62,933 nucleotides of DNA from Rhizaria sp. SCN 62-66 (Eukaryota > Rhizaria, unplaced), in contig MEDY01000145.1 in NCBI GenBank assembly GCA_001724265.1, forward strand, positions 1 through 62,933, read 5' to 3'. Below, in pieces: positions 21,143 to 33,500 of this stretch. The first letter of the stretch is position 1. Each line of letters starts with the position of its first letter. Under the pieces are notes generated by a model. That model had not been told where the DNA came from. It did no database searches and saw nothing but the letters and a program-made list of their open reading frames with translations. The translations under genes were made by a program, and so were the position numbers.

Positions 21143-23230
21143 GCAAGTGCCGGTCATAGGGATGTACACGAGTTGTTGTGGAGCGCATTTATGCGCGGTG
21201 GCGACAGCGCACTTGCACTCTGTCTTGACACTGGGCTGTGGATGCACTTGCATACCGTTGCATCAATTAACGCGGGATCAAACGTTGTCTTTAACAACAC
21301 AGCGGCAACTAGCAATGCGTTAAATTCTACGAGTTCGACGCTTGATTCTGACTGGGATTTGCCTCCTGTGTGCATTATTCCGCGCGTTAGGACGGCGATA
21401 CCGGGCTGGACCGACGGCTGTGCAAATACAATGGCAACGCAGAAGACGAGCGCGACCTCAACTGGTCCTTCCGTCGATGGCGGGAGCGAGATTGCTGCTG
21501 CCGTCGGCGAAGATTAGCCAGCGATCACGTTGTGCCCTGTTTTGGTTAAGGGCGCGCCGGACGGCGCCGGAACTGCGTGTGCCCGTGTGCCCTATCAAGA
21601 CAAGTCTGCATTAAAGCTTTTCAAGGTGCCGCAGCTTGAACTCTCGTTGCTGTCCGGCAGGATCACACCGAGTTCACTGCCACAACCCAACACAAGCACT
21701 AAACCTGCAGATGCAACGACTGATGACAACGGCATAGTCAACGGTGTTGATACGAACGAGATTGTCACATTCACAAGTGACCCACTATTGCGTCTTCCGT
21801 TGCGCGACGCACTGTGCCCACCGCAACGCGCTGTGTGCATGTATCACTACCCGACCTGGCGCCAAGACGCGGCCCCGCCTGCTGACGCGTACGCGTTGGC
21901 GACGCAGCGCGCACGCCAAGCGGTTGGCTTTGCCTGTGTCGCCAACGGGCTTGAACCTCGCACAACCCGCGTCATCATGCCGAGCATGTGCAGTGACGTT
22001 CCGTCCGCAGACGCTGCACGCGCGCACACCGCCCCGCCCGACGTGAGTTCACTGTTACTGCCGCCGCCGGCGAATGCGCAGTACCAGTGCCACGAGCTTG
22101 AGTGCGTCGACTCTGGGGCTGAAGTTGCTCCTGCGCTATTTATGTCGGTGCGGCCGCGTTGCTGGGGCGTTGGGCTCAGGCGCGTGTTTAACAAAAGCCA
22201 CAACGTACCTCGTGCGTCTCTCACAGCGGAGCGCAATACCCAAGGGCTGCGCGCACGCGACGACTTTATCGCATTGACTGCGACTGCGGCAGATCGTAAG
22301 AAAACGGTGGCAGCCGCGCTGGCGCCTCATAGTAACGAGACAGTAGACGCAATTCTGCTTTACACAGTTGCTTCCAAACACGCCGCAGCTGTCACCGAAC
22401 TCGCACTTCGTCACGAAGCCGCTGACAGTGCACGTAGCATAAGCTACAGCAGCGCGACCACGGTGCCACCGGAGGCGCGCGTGGACGTGGACGCCGTGTC
22501 TTCGGCGCTGGTGACGGGCCGGGACCTAGTGCTGGTCGGCCCCAGCGCCTGGGTTGGGCTGCTGCTGGGCTGGCGCGATGTTGGCGAGTCAGCGACCGCG
22601 GGCGCTCTGATGCGCGCGACGTTCGCCGGCTCCGGTACCGGCGACTCACGTGTTGCGCCCGAGTGCTGGGTCGAGTGGGGCGCAAGTGCGATCCCGAGAG
22701 GGAACAGTTACCGCAACATCAAGCGTGCCGACAACGCTGCCCAGGCGATCAATGGTAGCGAGAACAACAGAAGTGCCGCAGCTGACGAGAGGGCGAGTTC
22801 TATCTCTAGTTCCAATGCAAGCGCTATCTCGAGCGCGAGTGCGGGTGAAGGCGTCGCTGGGCAAGACGAGTGCACGGCAACCGGCGACTGCGGCAGCGAC
22901 TGCGGCTGGGGCTGCATTGATTTTGCCGTGAGCGCTGGCGCCAAGCGCAGTCCGCTGCTGTGGCCACGCTGGCCGACCGCGCACAGCCGCTTGCCGCCGC
23001 AGTCGGTCACGACCACTGCGAACGGGAGCGTCGTGATCAAGGCGGGCAGGTGGTCAAACCCGGCAAACACCAAGTACTGTGGGAGCCCCGAGGACCCGCT
23101 GGTGGCGAGGTCGCTCTTCGCCGCGCTGTGGCTGCGCGGGCTCAGGGCCAGCGTCGCGGCGGCCGCGGTGGCCAAGGCCGCGGGCGGCAAGGGCGCGGAG
23201 GCGGATCAGGAGGAGGAGGAGGCAGAGTAA
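17626..23230 (+). CDS. Large RING-like zinc-binding protein of unknown function
   Basis: Four exons: 17626-17665, 17755-18027, 18144-20456 and 20580-23230, with donors GTACGC, GTACGT and GTAAGT, encode 1758 aa ending in TAA if the TAG at 21515 (residue 1188) is sense. Residues 60-114 form a RING-like cluster: C66-x2-C69, C89-C90, H95-x2-C98, C111-P-x-C114. It only becomes continuous after splicing exons 2 and 3. This suggests an E3-type or protein-binding zinc domain. The rest is Ala-rich with scattered hydrophobic helices; a structured-looking C-terminal part (about residues 1200-1758) contains conserved-looking Trp and Cys residues (HYPTWRQDA, VGPSAWVGLLLGW, WVEWGASAIPRG) that I cannot assign to a family. 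The 13-residue first exon fits phase 1 with the TTCAG acceptor at 17754. The last residues are acidic. It is convergent with the APC11-like gene. Confidence 0.7.
21108..21144 (+). repeat. CTG/GCT tract encoding poly-Ala
   Basis: A nearly pure trinucleotide run, read in the GCT frame as about 13 Ala with one Thr interruption, inside the RING-like gene. Confidence 0.85.
21515..21517 (+). other. In-frame TAG in RING-like gene
   Basis: The codons before it (AAVGED) and after it (PAITLCPVLVKG) are in one frame. The frame then stays open for 571 codons to TAA at 23228-23230. No intron boundaries flank it. Confidence 0.75.
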
Positions 23231-23553
23231 GGAATCGTATGGTGTGATGGAGGAGGTTTGCAGTTCCAAAAAATATGAGATGACGTTTCTTATGTACACG
23301 TACTACGTGGAATGGTGTGAACGGTGAATCATAGGAATGTATTGTACTCGTTGAGTGCATTTAGTAATTTGAGTTCGGTTACGACTAGGTAGGCAAATCC
23401 GAGAGAGTCACTCTCGCGGTGAAATATGTAAAGCTTGGGACACACGCGAATATTATTTCATTTTACTACGCGTGATCTATCGAGAGTAGATGTGACCGGA
23501 GCAAACATCGCCAAGCTTAAATAGTAATAAAGCGAACGTGTGACTGTGGCACC
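23231..23553. other. Intergenic, convergent 3' ends
   Basis: AT-rich spacer between the ends of the RING-like gene (+) and the APC11-like gene (-). Nothing else is recognised. Confidence 0.4.
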
Positions 23554-23991
23554 TCACGCGTTCTCCTCCTCGGCGTCGAGCTCTGGCCGCGACACGCTGC
23601 CGACCTTGCGCGCGCACGAGGCGCACGCGACCTCGTCTCGGGGGATCTTCTTCGCCAGCGCCATCTGCTCGATGCAGTGCAGGTGGAAGTGGATGCGGCA
23701 CCACTCGCACACCAGCGGCGGGCAGCTCTCGCCGGGGCGCTGGCAGCTCGCGCGGATGCTATACAGGGGATGCGGAACAAATAAAGCAAGCATGGAAACA
23801 TTAGGATGAACAACAAACATCAACGTTCAGTTGCGCTTTAGGGGCGTATACAGTGGGTTTGACACAACGTGTGGAGCGTACCATGTGCTGTCGAGGCGCT
23901 TCTGACAAATCGGGCACTCGGTGTTCATGTCCTGCCAGGTCCAAGCAGCAACAGTACGCCACTCCTTAAGGCGCATCTTCATGAGGGGCAT
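23554..23991 (-). CDS. APC11: APC11-like RING-H2 protein
   Basis: Two minus-strand exons, 23991-23882 and 23758-23554, spliced GTACGC..TATAG in phase 2 (the junction rebuilds a Cys codon), encode 104 aa ending in TGA. MKMRLKEWRTVAAWTW matches the APC11 start (K-x-W-x-x-VA-x-W-x-W). The RING-H2 carries C26-x2-C29, C37, C42, C49, C57, H60, H62, H64-C65 and C82-x2-C85. APC11 is the catalytic RING subunit of the anaphase-promoting complex, pairing with the cullin APC2. It is divergent: the usual KWL after the HxHC motif is IEQM, and the final RQEW Trp is missing (ARKV), so the E2-facing surface is altered. A 15-residue acidic tail is added. A second-copy or degenerate RBX paralogue is possible. 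Confidence 0.72.
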
Positions 23992-24579
23992 GGTCAGAAC
24001 GCCTCGAGCAAGGTGTGACAGCGTGGCCGAGTTTGCAGTGGGACGAGGGTCTATACAGTGATGCGCCAGGACAAGGAGGACCGACGACTCTGAAAGGATT
24101 AAAAGAATATAATATATATAAACTAATATTTGTAAGTATATTTGAAGACTGGGCGGATTTGACGATCATACGAGGTACTTATTCTTGTGAAAGAATGTCT
24201 TGCTCACAGTCGCTTGGGCAGCGCTGGACAGGACTGGTCTAACAGGGAACCGTCGTCGAATACCGGAGACTCTAGATTGACGCCTATAAAACGTCAATTA
24301 GCGAGCGACTTGGTATCGGTAATTTTCACTACATGACATTGCTTAAATTATTGCTCAAACCTTCACCATGTTCAAAATGCCACCTGTAGTCGAACTTGTA
24401 GTGATACCACTCACCAGTAACGGCCCACCCTTCTTCTTGCCCAAATATTGCTATCTGCAGCGTCTCAACAAGAACTTATTGTCCATCGTGAGACTATCGC
24501 TTGAAATTAGTGAGAAAGAGTACGCCTGCACCTTGAATATCCCATATACCACTTCTTGCGGCCCGCTCGCGTCATTCTG
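23992..24579. other. Divergent intergenic region
   Basis: 590 bp of AT-rich sequence between the APC11-like gene (-) and the acidic giant gene (+). It contains a TATAAAA flanked by a perfect 7-bp inverted repeat (24276-24298) and a 70-codon upstream ORF (24368-24580). Confidence 0.45.
24276..24298 (+). promoter_or_regulatory. TATAAAA within inverted repeat, possible core promoter
   Basis: ATTGACG and CGTCAAT flank CCTATAAAA. It lies about 280 bp upstream of the giant gene start. The role is inferred from sequence shape only. Confidence 0.25.
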
Positions 24580-24580
24580 A
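24368..24580 (+). other. Upstream ORF overlapping the giant gene start (TGATG)
   Basis: A 70-codon ORF from ATG 24368 ends in TGA whose last base is the A of the next ATG at 24580. Its composition is AT-rich and it resembles no family. It could be a regulatory uORF, or chance. Confidence 0.25.
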
Positions 24581-27500
24581 TGCCAGGCGAGGGCGAAGCT
24601 ACTCCCCAGGGCACTCCGCGCCCCGGCACGGCGTCCCGCTCGCGCACCTCTGCGCCCGTGGACGTTTCCTCGTCTACGGCTGCCACCGCAGCGCCCGCCG
24701 TGCTCCCGCTGCTGCCCGGGTCGCGCCCCGGCACCGCGCGGCGCGCCCCGCTGCCCCAGCAGTCGCCGTCGTCGTCGCGCACTGCGCCGCCAGCCCCGCA
24801 TCGCGGCACGCCTACCGCGCCCGCGGCGCCCGCTGCGTCTGCCGCGGCCGCTGCGGTCACCGGGGGCGCGGTGTACGGCCCCGTGTCGCCGCCGGCCGCC
24901 GCGGTCACGCTCGCGGCGCTGCCGAACACGTCCTCCGCCCCCTCAGCAACAGCCTCCGCCTCTGCCTCTGCCGCCGGTCACAATGACGACGACGACGACT
25001 ACGACGAGGACGAGGACGAGGGGGAAGATGATCATGAGGAGGACGCTGCGCCGGAGCCCGCCCGCGAGGAGAGCCACGAGTACACCAACACTGACACCGA
25101 GGACGAGGAGGACGACGACTACACTGCCAAGGCCAAGACCCCAGTGAAGCCCGCGCCTGCCGTCTCCGCCGCCGCCGTCGCCGCCGCCACGCCCGCGCCT
25201 GCTGCCGCTGCTGATGGCGAGGACGAATATGAGGACGATGACGAGGACGTGGACGAGGACGAGGACGAGGAGAACGAGGCAGCGCCCGTTGCTGCTGCTG
25301 CTGCTCTTGTCCCTGCGCTTGCGTCTGCGCTCGCACCCACCGCCGCCGCCGCCACTAGTAACAAGAGCGACGACGAGGAGGATGAGGACGAGAATGAGGA
25401 CGAAGATGAAGATGAGAGTGAAGCAAAGCAAACCGAGGCTGTTACGCCTGTCGTCCCTGCTGCCTCTGAGCCCGCGACCGCGACTGTCCCCCCGGCTACG
25501 ATCAAAAGCGAGGACGACGAAGACCAAGACGAGGATGAGGACGAGGACGAGGACGAACCCGCTGCCGCCAAGCTCGCTCCCGCTGATGCCGGCCCTGCCG
25601 CCGTCGCCTCCGCCTCTGCCTCTGCCCCTGCACCCGCCACCGCGTCGGCCACGGTCCGCACTAGCAAGGGCGACGATGATGACGACGAGGACGAGGACGA
25701 GGACGAGGATGAGGATGAAGACGAAGACGAAAAGAAGGCTTCGCTGCCCAAACGTGCGCCCGTGGCCATTGTCGCCGCTCCTGAGGCATTCGCGGCTGCC
25801 GGCGAGGCCGCCAAGACCAAGGCCGAGGTCAAGACTGCGTCTGCGTCCAAGTCAGATGACGAGGACGAAGAAGAGGACGAGGACGAGGATGAGGACGAGA
25901 AGGATGACGACAAGAAGGCGCCATCGAGCGCTGATGCTGCTGCCTCTGCGAAGCCCGCGTCACTTATGGCCAACACCCCCGCTGCTGCTGTTGCCGAGTC
26001 GGCTCGTAGTGAGGAGCCTGCCGTTGCTGTCGCACCGACTGCCAGTGCTGCTGCCGACGCCTCTGCGTCTGCTAGCGCCGATCCCGCTGCTCCCGCGACA
26101 CCGCTGGATCTGCCGCAGTCTGCGAGCCGCCCCGCTGCCTCCCTCAGCGCGTCCCCTTCGGTCTCCGCCGCCTCGCCCACGGCCACGCCGGCTCGCGCTC
26201 CGCGGCGTGTCGCGGCCACCCCGGCCCCGGCCACGGGCGCCAAGCTCCCCGCCACAAGTAGAGGGGACATCGCGAACGGCGACGACGTGGACGCGCTGCA
26301 CGAGCGGTTTCTCGCCATCTACAGCGACGTCGACGCTTACGAGCGCGCGCAGCATCGGCAGCGGTCCGCCAGCGACGACGAGGCCAACGCGCTGCCGCCG
26401 TCGCCCTCCGCCGCGGCCGCCGCGCAGCAGCACGGCCAGCCGCAGCCGCAGCCGTACGACCTCCACTCGTCGTCGAGTGCGTCGCTGTTCGCGCCCGCAG
26501 ACCCTCGCCTGAACCCCTGCAGTTCACAGTCGCAGGCGCCGGCGCAGTCGCGCGCGCAGTCGTCCCACCAGGCGCGACAGCCGCGTCCGCCCTCGCACGC
26601 ACCGCCCTTGACAGCCTCCGCGCGCCGCTCCGCACGCGGCGCCGGCGGTTCCGTTGCCGAGGGCACTGCCTCCGCGAGTGCGAGTATGACGGGGGCGGTG
26701 TCGGGCGCGGACGGCGGCGGCTGCGGCGGCGGCGAGCGCAGGCAGTCGCCGACGGCGCGCGCGGCAGCGGTGGCGCGGACTATTCTGACCGCGATTGAGT
26801 TCGTGCCGCCGCCCAAGGACCGGGACGGCGCCGCGCAGGGCGGCGACGACGGCCAGCCCACGCACTTGCACTCCCACGCGCACTCTAACGCGCACGGCCG
26901 AAGCCACAGCCGTGGGCCGACGCGGCCCGGCACTGCGGGCGACTCCTCTGCCCAAAGCGCTCATGTCCACGGTCGCGCCCACGGTCACTCGAGTGATGAT
27001 GGCGGTAACAGCGCAGCCATCGCTGACCCTGACCACGCAGCGGAATCCGACGTTGCTGACACTGAACAGCATCAACACGAGTCTGCTGCACCTGCACCTG
27101 CGCCTGCACCTGCGCACGAACACGACGTGTGGTCGCCGGTGGCGCAGGCGCGGCGCATGCTCGAGCTCGAGCGCGAGCGCGCTGCGGGCGTGCGCAAGGG
27201 CTCGCGCGCGCGCGGCGGCGGGCTGGGCGGCGGCAACCACAACAACACCGCGACGCAGCGCGACGTGTCGGCCTCGCGCGCGCGCACCAGCAGCGCCGGC
27301 CGCGATGACAGCGTCAACGGCGTCATCTCGCGCCAGGCGCAGGCCTCGCTCGGACACAGCAGCGGCGGCCGCAGCCGCGGCGGCGCGCGCGGCCCCGGCG
27401 GCCCCAACGGCTCTGACGACGACGACTGCGAGCATGACGAGAGCGGCGCGAGCGGCAAGCGCGATGCGCGCGCGCTGTCGCCGCCACACGCGTCGCGGCT

Positions 27501-30500
27501 GCCACCGGGCGCAGAGGCGCTGCCTGAGGGCGGCGGCGCGTACCCGCTGGCGCCGCCGCTGCTGTCGGACACGGCTGCGGGCGCGGCGCTGCGCGCAGAG
27601 CGGCGCGAGCGGCGGCGCGTTGAGGGCGAGCGCGAGCGCGCGTGGGACTCGAGCGCGCCGCTGACGCAGACCGACGGCGCTAAGGGCCCCGCCAAGGGCT
27701 CAGGCGGCACGCTCTCGCAGCAGTTTGGTGCCGGCCGCAGCCACCGCGACGGTGCCATCGCGGCGCACGCGCAGACTGGCTCGCAGGTCCACGGCGGCGA
27801 TGGGAGCTACAACCGCAGCCGCCGATACAGCCAGAGCGGGCGCCAGTCGCACTCGCCCTCGCCCGCGCGCGGCGCCGGCCCCGTCCACGGCCACGGCCAC
27901 GGCCACGGCCACGGCGAGTACAATAACACGCACGGACGCTCCCCCTCGCGATCGCGCTCGCGGTCGCACTCGCCGCGGCCCGTGCCGGGCCCCGACGAAG
28001 GCTACCGGCGTGGGCTGCACCGCCCGCCGACGGGCCCGCCGCCGCCGTCACAGTCGACACTGGACCTGCTGGCATGTACCGCGCTGGCGCCCGCCTTCGC
28101 GCCCACGAGCCAGCAGCAGCGCAACCGCGGCATCCCGCCGCTGAACCCCACCACGGCCGGCGCCACGGCGGCCCACGGCCAGGGCGGCGGCAACGGGGCG
28201 GCGCGCCCCGCCGCCGGCTGGAGCCAGGGCCGGCCCGCAACCCAGGGCGCCTCGCGCGCCCACCTGCAGACCGGGAGCGGCGCTCGGCAGCCGCAGTCTC
28301 AGTCTCAGCAGCAGCAACAGGACGGCGTGGTGCTGAACCCGCTGATCCACCCGTCGGCGCTAGCGTTGACGACGCCGCTCGCGCGCACGCAGCTGTTGCT
28401 AACCGCCTACGGGCTGCGCGCGACCATCGCGCCGCCGCCTCACCAGCAGCAGCAGCAACAACAACATCAGCAGCAGGGCGGCCGCGGCCGCACTGCTGCG
28501 CCGCAACAGACGCGCCAGAGCCAGCAGCCGCAGCAGCCGCCACAGCACGGCGACGGTGACAATGAGAACAACGGTATGGGCGACTTGTGGAACGTCCCCG
28601 CCGACTCTGACGACGACGACGACGCCGCAAGCAGCATCGGCGGCGGTGGCGCTGGACAGCAGACGCAGCCGGAGCCCTCGCACCGCAGCCGTGCCGTCGC
28701 CAACGAGCGCCGCCGCTCAGTCACCTCCACGACGTCCTCTCAACCGCAGCATCAGCAGCAGCAGCCTGCTCAGAGCGAGCCCGCCGCCGCGCCGCTGCTG
28801 AGCCCGGCCTCCGCGGTCGCGCTGCTGCCGCCCACCGACGTCTCGGTGACGAACCACCTGCGGCGGCAAGCCACGCGCCACGCCTCGCTCGCGCGCGGCG
28901 TGCTCAGCGCGCTCTACGATGGCGGCTGCGACCGCAGCGCGCAGCACACCGTCAGCGGCGCTAGATACAACGGCGGCGACGGCGGCGCTGGCGGACAGCA
29001 GGGGCACAGGGGGTTCTCACAAGGTGGGCTGCAACACAGGTTACAGCCTCGCGCGGACGCGTACCAGCTCAACCGTCGCCCGCCGACGTCCGCCTCCATT
29101 GCGGGCGGCAGCCACCACGACAGGAATCACGGCCAGGCGCAACACTCCAAGAGTCAGACTCAGCAGCACCAGAAGCAGCAGGACCAGCAGGCTCAGCAGC
29201 AACAGGGCCCCGCGCCCGCGCAGTCGACCGTTGCGGGCGTGCCGCTGACCGACTACGCGCGCAACATGGGGCTGCTTCGCGCCGCCGCCGTGTGGTCCTC
29301 GGGCGTGGTCCCGCCGGAGCTCGCCAAGACGGGCAAGGCCTCGCGCGTGGGCCGCCGGCCCTCGGTCGCGAGCACAGGCGGCCCCTCGAGCTCTGCCGCA
29401 GCCTCGTCGCGGCCCGGCACCACGGCTGCCAACAGCAGTGGCAGCAGCAGCAGCAGCAGCAGCGTTGGAAACGCCAACAACAACAACGGCAACGCGGTCA
29501 TGTTCGCGCCGCTGCCGCCGTTGTCTGCGAAGTCCTCTGTGGCGTCTAGAGACGACGCCGGCGCGCGCCCCCAGTCGCACGCGCGCTCGCGGCCGCAGTC
29601 GCACTCTCAGTCGCGCTCACGGCAGCGGCCCCGCACGCGTGGCGCTGGCGAGCCCGCGCCGCACGCGCACGCCGAGGAGCCTGACAGCTACCTGCGTGGC
29701 GACGGCGTCGGCGACGGTGACAGCGCGATAGGCTTCACCGACAGTGCCGACTACGACTTGCAGCGGCAGGATGGCGACGGCGACGCTGACGGCGACGGTG
29801 AAGGCGGCACTGCGCAGCCGCAGCCGCGGTACCCGGTGCCGCCGCCGCTGTGGACATCCCCGCCGCGTCGCGCGGCGACCGCGGCCGAGGGCAGCTCGCG
29901 GCGCCACCCCAGCGGCAGCCCGCACCGCACGACGGCGCCGCCGGCCGCGCTGACGCCGCTGTCCTCCTCGGGCAGCGCCAGCGCGCGCAGCGCCGCCTAC
30001 GGCAGCAGTGGCGGCGCGGGCTTCACGTCGCCGTTCCGCGGGCCGGCGTCGCCCAGCACCAACACTGCGCGCGAGTCGACCAGCCGGTCCTCGTCGCGGC
30101 CCGCGACGCGCGGCGGCGCCGGCGCCAGCGCAGTCAAGTCGACGCCGCGCGCGCGCGCCAGCGAGGAGCGCAACAAGACCGAATCCATCGGCGGCTCCCC
30201 GCGGCGCGCGACGCCGCCGCCGAACCAGAAGGAAATTGGCATCGACAAAGCGCGCGTGATCGCACAGCGTCGCTACGGCGCGCAAACGGCCGAGGACATG
30301 CTGCTCGCGCGCGAGGCGCGGCAGGAGGAGAAGCGCGCCGCGGCGGAGGAGGCCCTGCGCGCCGAAGCCACTGCGGCGGCGTCGGCCAAGAAGCAGCAGC
30401 GCGGGCGGCTCGAGCGCGGCGCCGCCGCGGCACGGCTGGTGCGCGAGCGGCTTGAGAAGGAGAAGCAAGAGAAGGCACAGAAGGAGGCCGAGGCCAAGGC

Positions 30501-33500
30501 CGCCAGCTTGCGCGCCGCCGAGGCCGAGAAGGGCTGGCACAAGGCCGCCGAGTCCGGCGCCGACATGCACGCCGACGACGCCGATGCTGGGTCCCAGCAC
30601 CAGGATCAGCAGCAGCAACAGCGCAAGAACGAAGCGAAGGACGGTAAGCACAACCAGCGCGCGCCCGACGGGCTCTCGCCGCTGGCCATTGACGGCGCCG
30701 ATCAGGGCCGCGAGGACTACGACGCGCTGGGCGCGCTCGCGGACCCGTTGGCCGCGCGCCACGCCGGCGCTGACGGCAACGAGAGAGGCGCAGAGACGAC
30801 GACGCCGACCGCAGCCTCGCAGCGCGGCCGACGCACGCACCCGCTCAGCCTGAGCCAAGGCCGCAAAGGCGCGTGGGCGGACCCGTTCTTGTCGCCGTAC
30901 ACCACGCCCGCGCACGGCCGCAACAAGAGCTTGCAGATCCCCACGCTCTCGCCCACCGCGTCGCAGCAGTCGGGCGCCGCGGGCAGCGCCGCGCAGCCCG
31001 CCGCGGGCGCGCTGATGATGACGCCGATGATCCGCGCGACGCCCACCGCGGCGGGCGGCGCGTTGCGTGTGCCATCGCTCGTCGCGGCGCCCTCGGGGAG
31101 CCCGTCGGTGTCGGTGCGCCGCACGCCGTCGCAGGCGCTCATGTCCCCGCTGCGCGCGCGCCGCGACCGCTACCTGGTCACCGTCGGGGGCTGGCTCGCG
31201 GGGTCTGCCGAGAGCTCGCTCGTGGTCGGTGTGGACGCCGCCGCGCTTGTGGAGGCGCTCGCAGCCGCGGCGGCCGACGCGGTCGCCCCCGCCGCGCGCG
31301 CACTCGCCGCGTTCTTGCCTGCTTCCTCCCCCGCAGTCGTGCCAGCGCACGCCGGCGACTCACTCGTCATGAGCAGGGACGCCATGGCCACGGTACGCCA
31401 GGCCGGCGCGGCCGCGCTGCTCGCCGCCGCGGCCTCCGCGCTCGTGCCCGCGGCCGGTGGCTCGCTCTGGCTCACGGTGACCACGGCGCCCGTCGTTGCC
31501 GCGGCGGCCGTGTCGAGCGAGGACGTCACGCCCGCGGTCGCGCGGCAGAGCTCGCTCACGCTATCAACCCCCACGGCGTCCACCGCTGGCGTCATGCCCA
31601 TCACGCTGCTTGCCTGTGCGCCCGTCGCTCTCGCTGCTGCTGACTCTGGTGACGGGAACGCTGCCTCTGTGCACAAGCCCCTGGCTGCGCCTGACCGCGT
31701 TGCGCTGCCCGCTAACGCCGCCGCCCCGGTCCCGTCGCCGGCCACGGCCGCGCGCGCCAGCGCAGCGCCGACGCCCCGCGCGAGCGCGGCCGCCGCGGCT
31801 GCTGCTGACACCATCCACGGCGCGACCGCCCAGCACGGCTCCGCTGCCGCCGTCGCAGCCGCGAACAAGGCCGCTGCGCTGTCGTCGTTCGAGCTCATGC
31901 ACCGTATTTCGTCCCGCGCCACGGTCCCGCGCGTCCCCGCGGCGCCAGCGTCCACCGCTGCCGCCGTCGCCGCCGCCACGGCTGCCGCGACCGTCCAGCC
32001 CGTGGCAGAGCAGTCCGGTACTGCCGACGCTAGCGGGCCGGAGCTGCAGCCGCAGATGACGCGCGAGATGCTCGAATCGCTGCCTCCTGCGGACGCCACT
32101 GCTCAAGACATCGTTGAGCTCGTTGCCGCCGAGAGAAGCAACGCCGCTGCCACTGACACGGTCTCTGCGCCTGCTGAGACGACCATTGTCGCGCCGCCTG
32201 CGCAGAAGCCCGCTGCTAAGCCCACCCCGGCCGTCGCGACGCAGACGCTCAGCGCGCTCGTTGCGGTGCCGCTGTCTGACTCGGTGAGCGAGGACGCACC
32301 CAACGCGCCCCGCAGCCTCACCGAGGCGCTGTGTCTCAGTCTCGTCTACCTGCCGCCGCTCGCTCACGCGGCGACGCTGACCGCGGCGGCGACCACGACG
32401 GCGACTGCGGACCCCGCGGAGGCCGCGCGCCGCATCCGCCAGGGCGCCGCAGCGCCGCTCTTCACGGCCTGGCTGCGCACCGGCGAGCTGGCCGCGGTCG
32501 CTGCCGCGCCGCCCGCGCTCACGGTCGCTGACGCAGAGGCCGGCGCCACCGCCGCGCCTCCCAAGGCGACCATGGCGCTCGAGCTGTTCGGCATCGGCGT
32601 CGTCGCGCCGGCGCCCGCGCAGTCGGGCCAGAGCGCGTCGCGGCAGCTCGTGCGGCTTTCGGCGGCGCTCGAGGTCGCGCGCGTGCTGCCTGCGGGCCCG
32701 CCCAACGCAGCGCCGCCGGCTGTCGGTCTTGACGCTCATGCGACGCCGCACAAGCACGTCTCCGTCGCAGACTGCGGGTCTACCGCGGTTGTGCCCGACG
32801 CGAGTGCTGGTGAGGGCGCGGTGAGAGCCGGCGATATGCCGTCGCTGCCTGACCCTTCAGTTACCCCCGTGCCCGGCGCTACATCGCCTGTGGCCGTCCC
32901 GACAACCCCTGCTCTCGCTGCTGCCCCTGCCCTGACCATCGCAGCTGTCGCACCCGTGCGCGTTGTGGGATCGCCGTACTATACGGCCACGCGCAGCCAC
33001 GTCTCGGTCACTCACTCGGTGCCCGGCACGCCCGCTGCGACGTCTGCGGGCGACAGCCTGACGGACTCGATTCCCACTGTCACGCGCCAGCTTTCGCTGG
33101 CTGCGCGTCGCCGCACATATGGCCAGAGCAGCCTCGCGCCCACGCCGATGCACGCAGGCGGGCCCAGCCGCAGCCACGCCGGTGGCGCCGCTCCAGGCGC
33201 TGCCGTGGGGCAGGACGACGACGCCCTGGTGCACTCGCAGTCTGTCGATGAGTTTGCGATGGGGACGCTGCAGAACTCTCAGTCGATGCCCGGTCATGTG
33301 GTCTCGGCTTCGTTCTCGCTCACGGCGCCGCTGCCGATGCCCTCCGTCGGTGGCGCGCCGCACCCGCTGCGAATCCCAGAAGAAGACTCAGCCGCCACCG
33401 CCGACTCCGGCGACGGCGAGCGCGTGCTTTCGGCGAACAACCGCAGCTCCGCGCGCGCCGCCAGCGACGACGGCATGACGACCGGCCGCTCAGCGCACGA

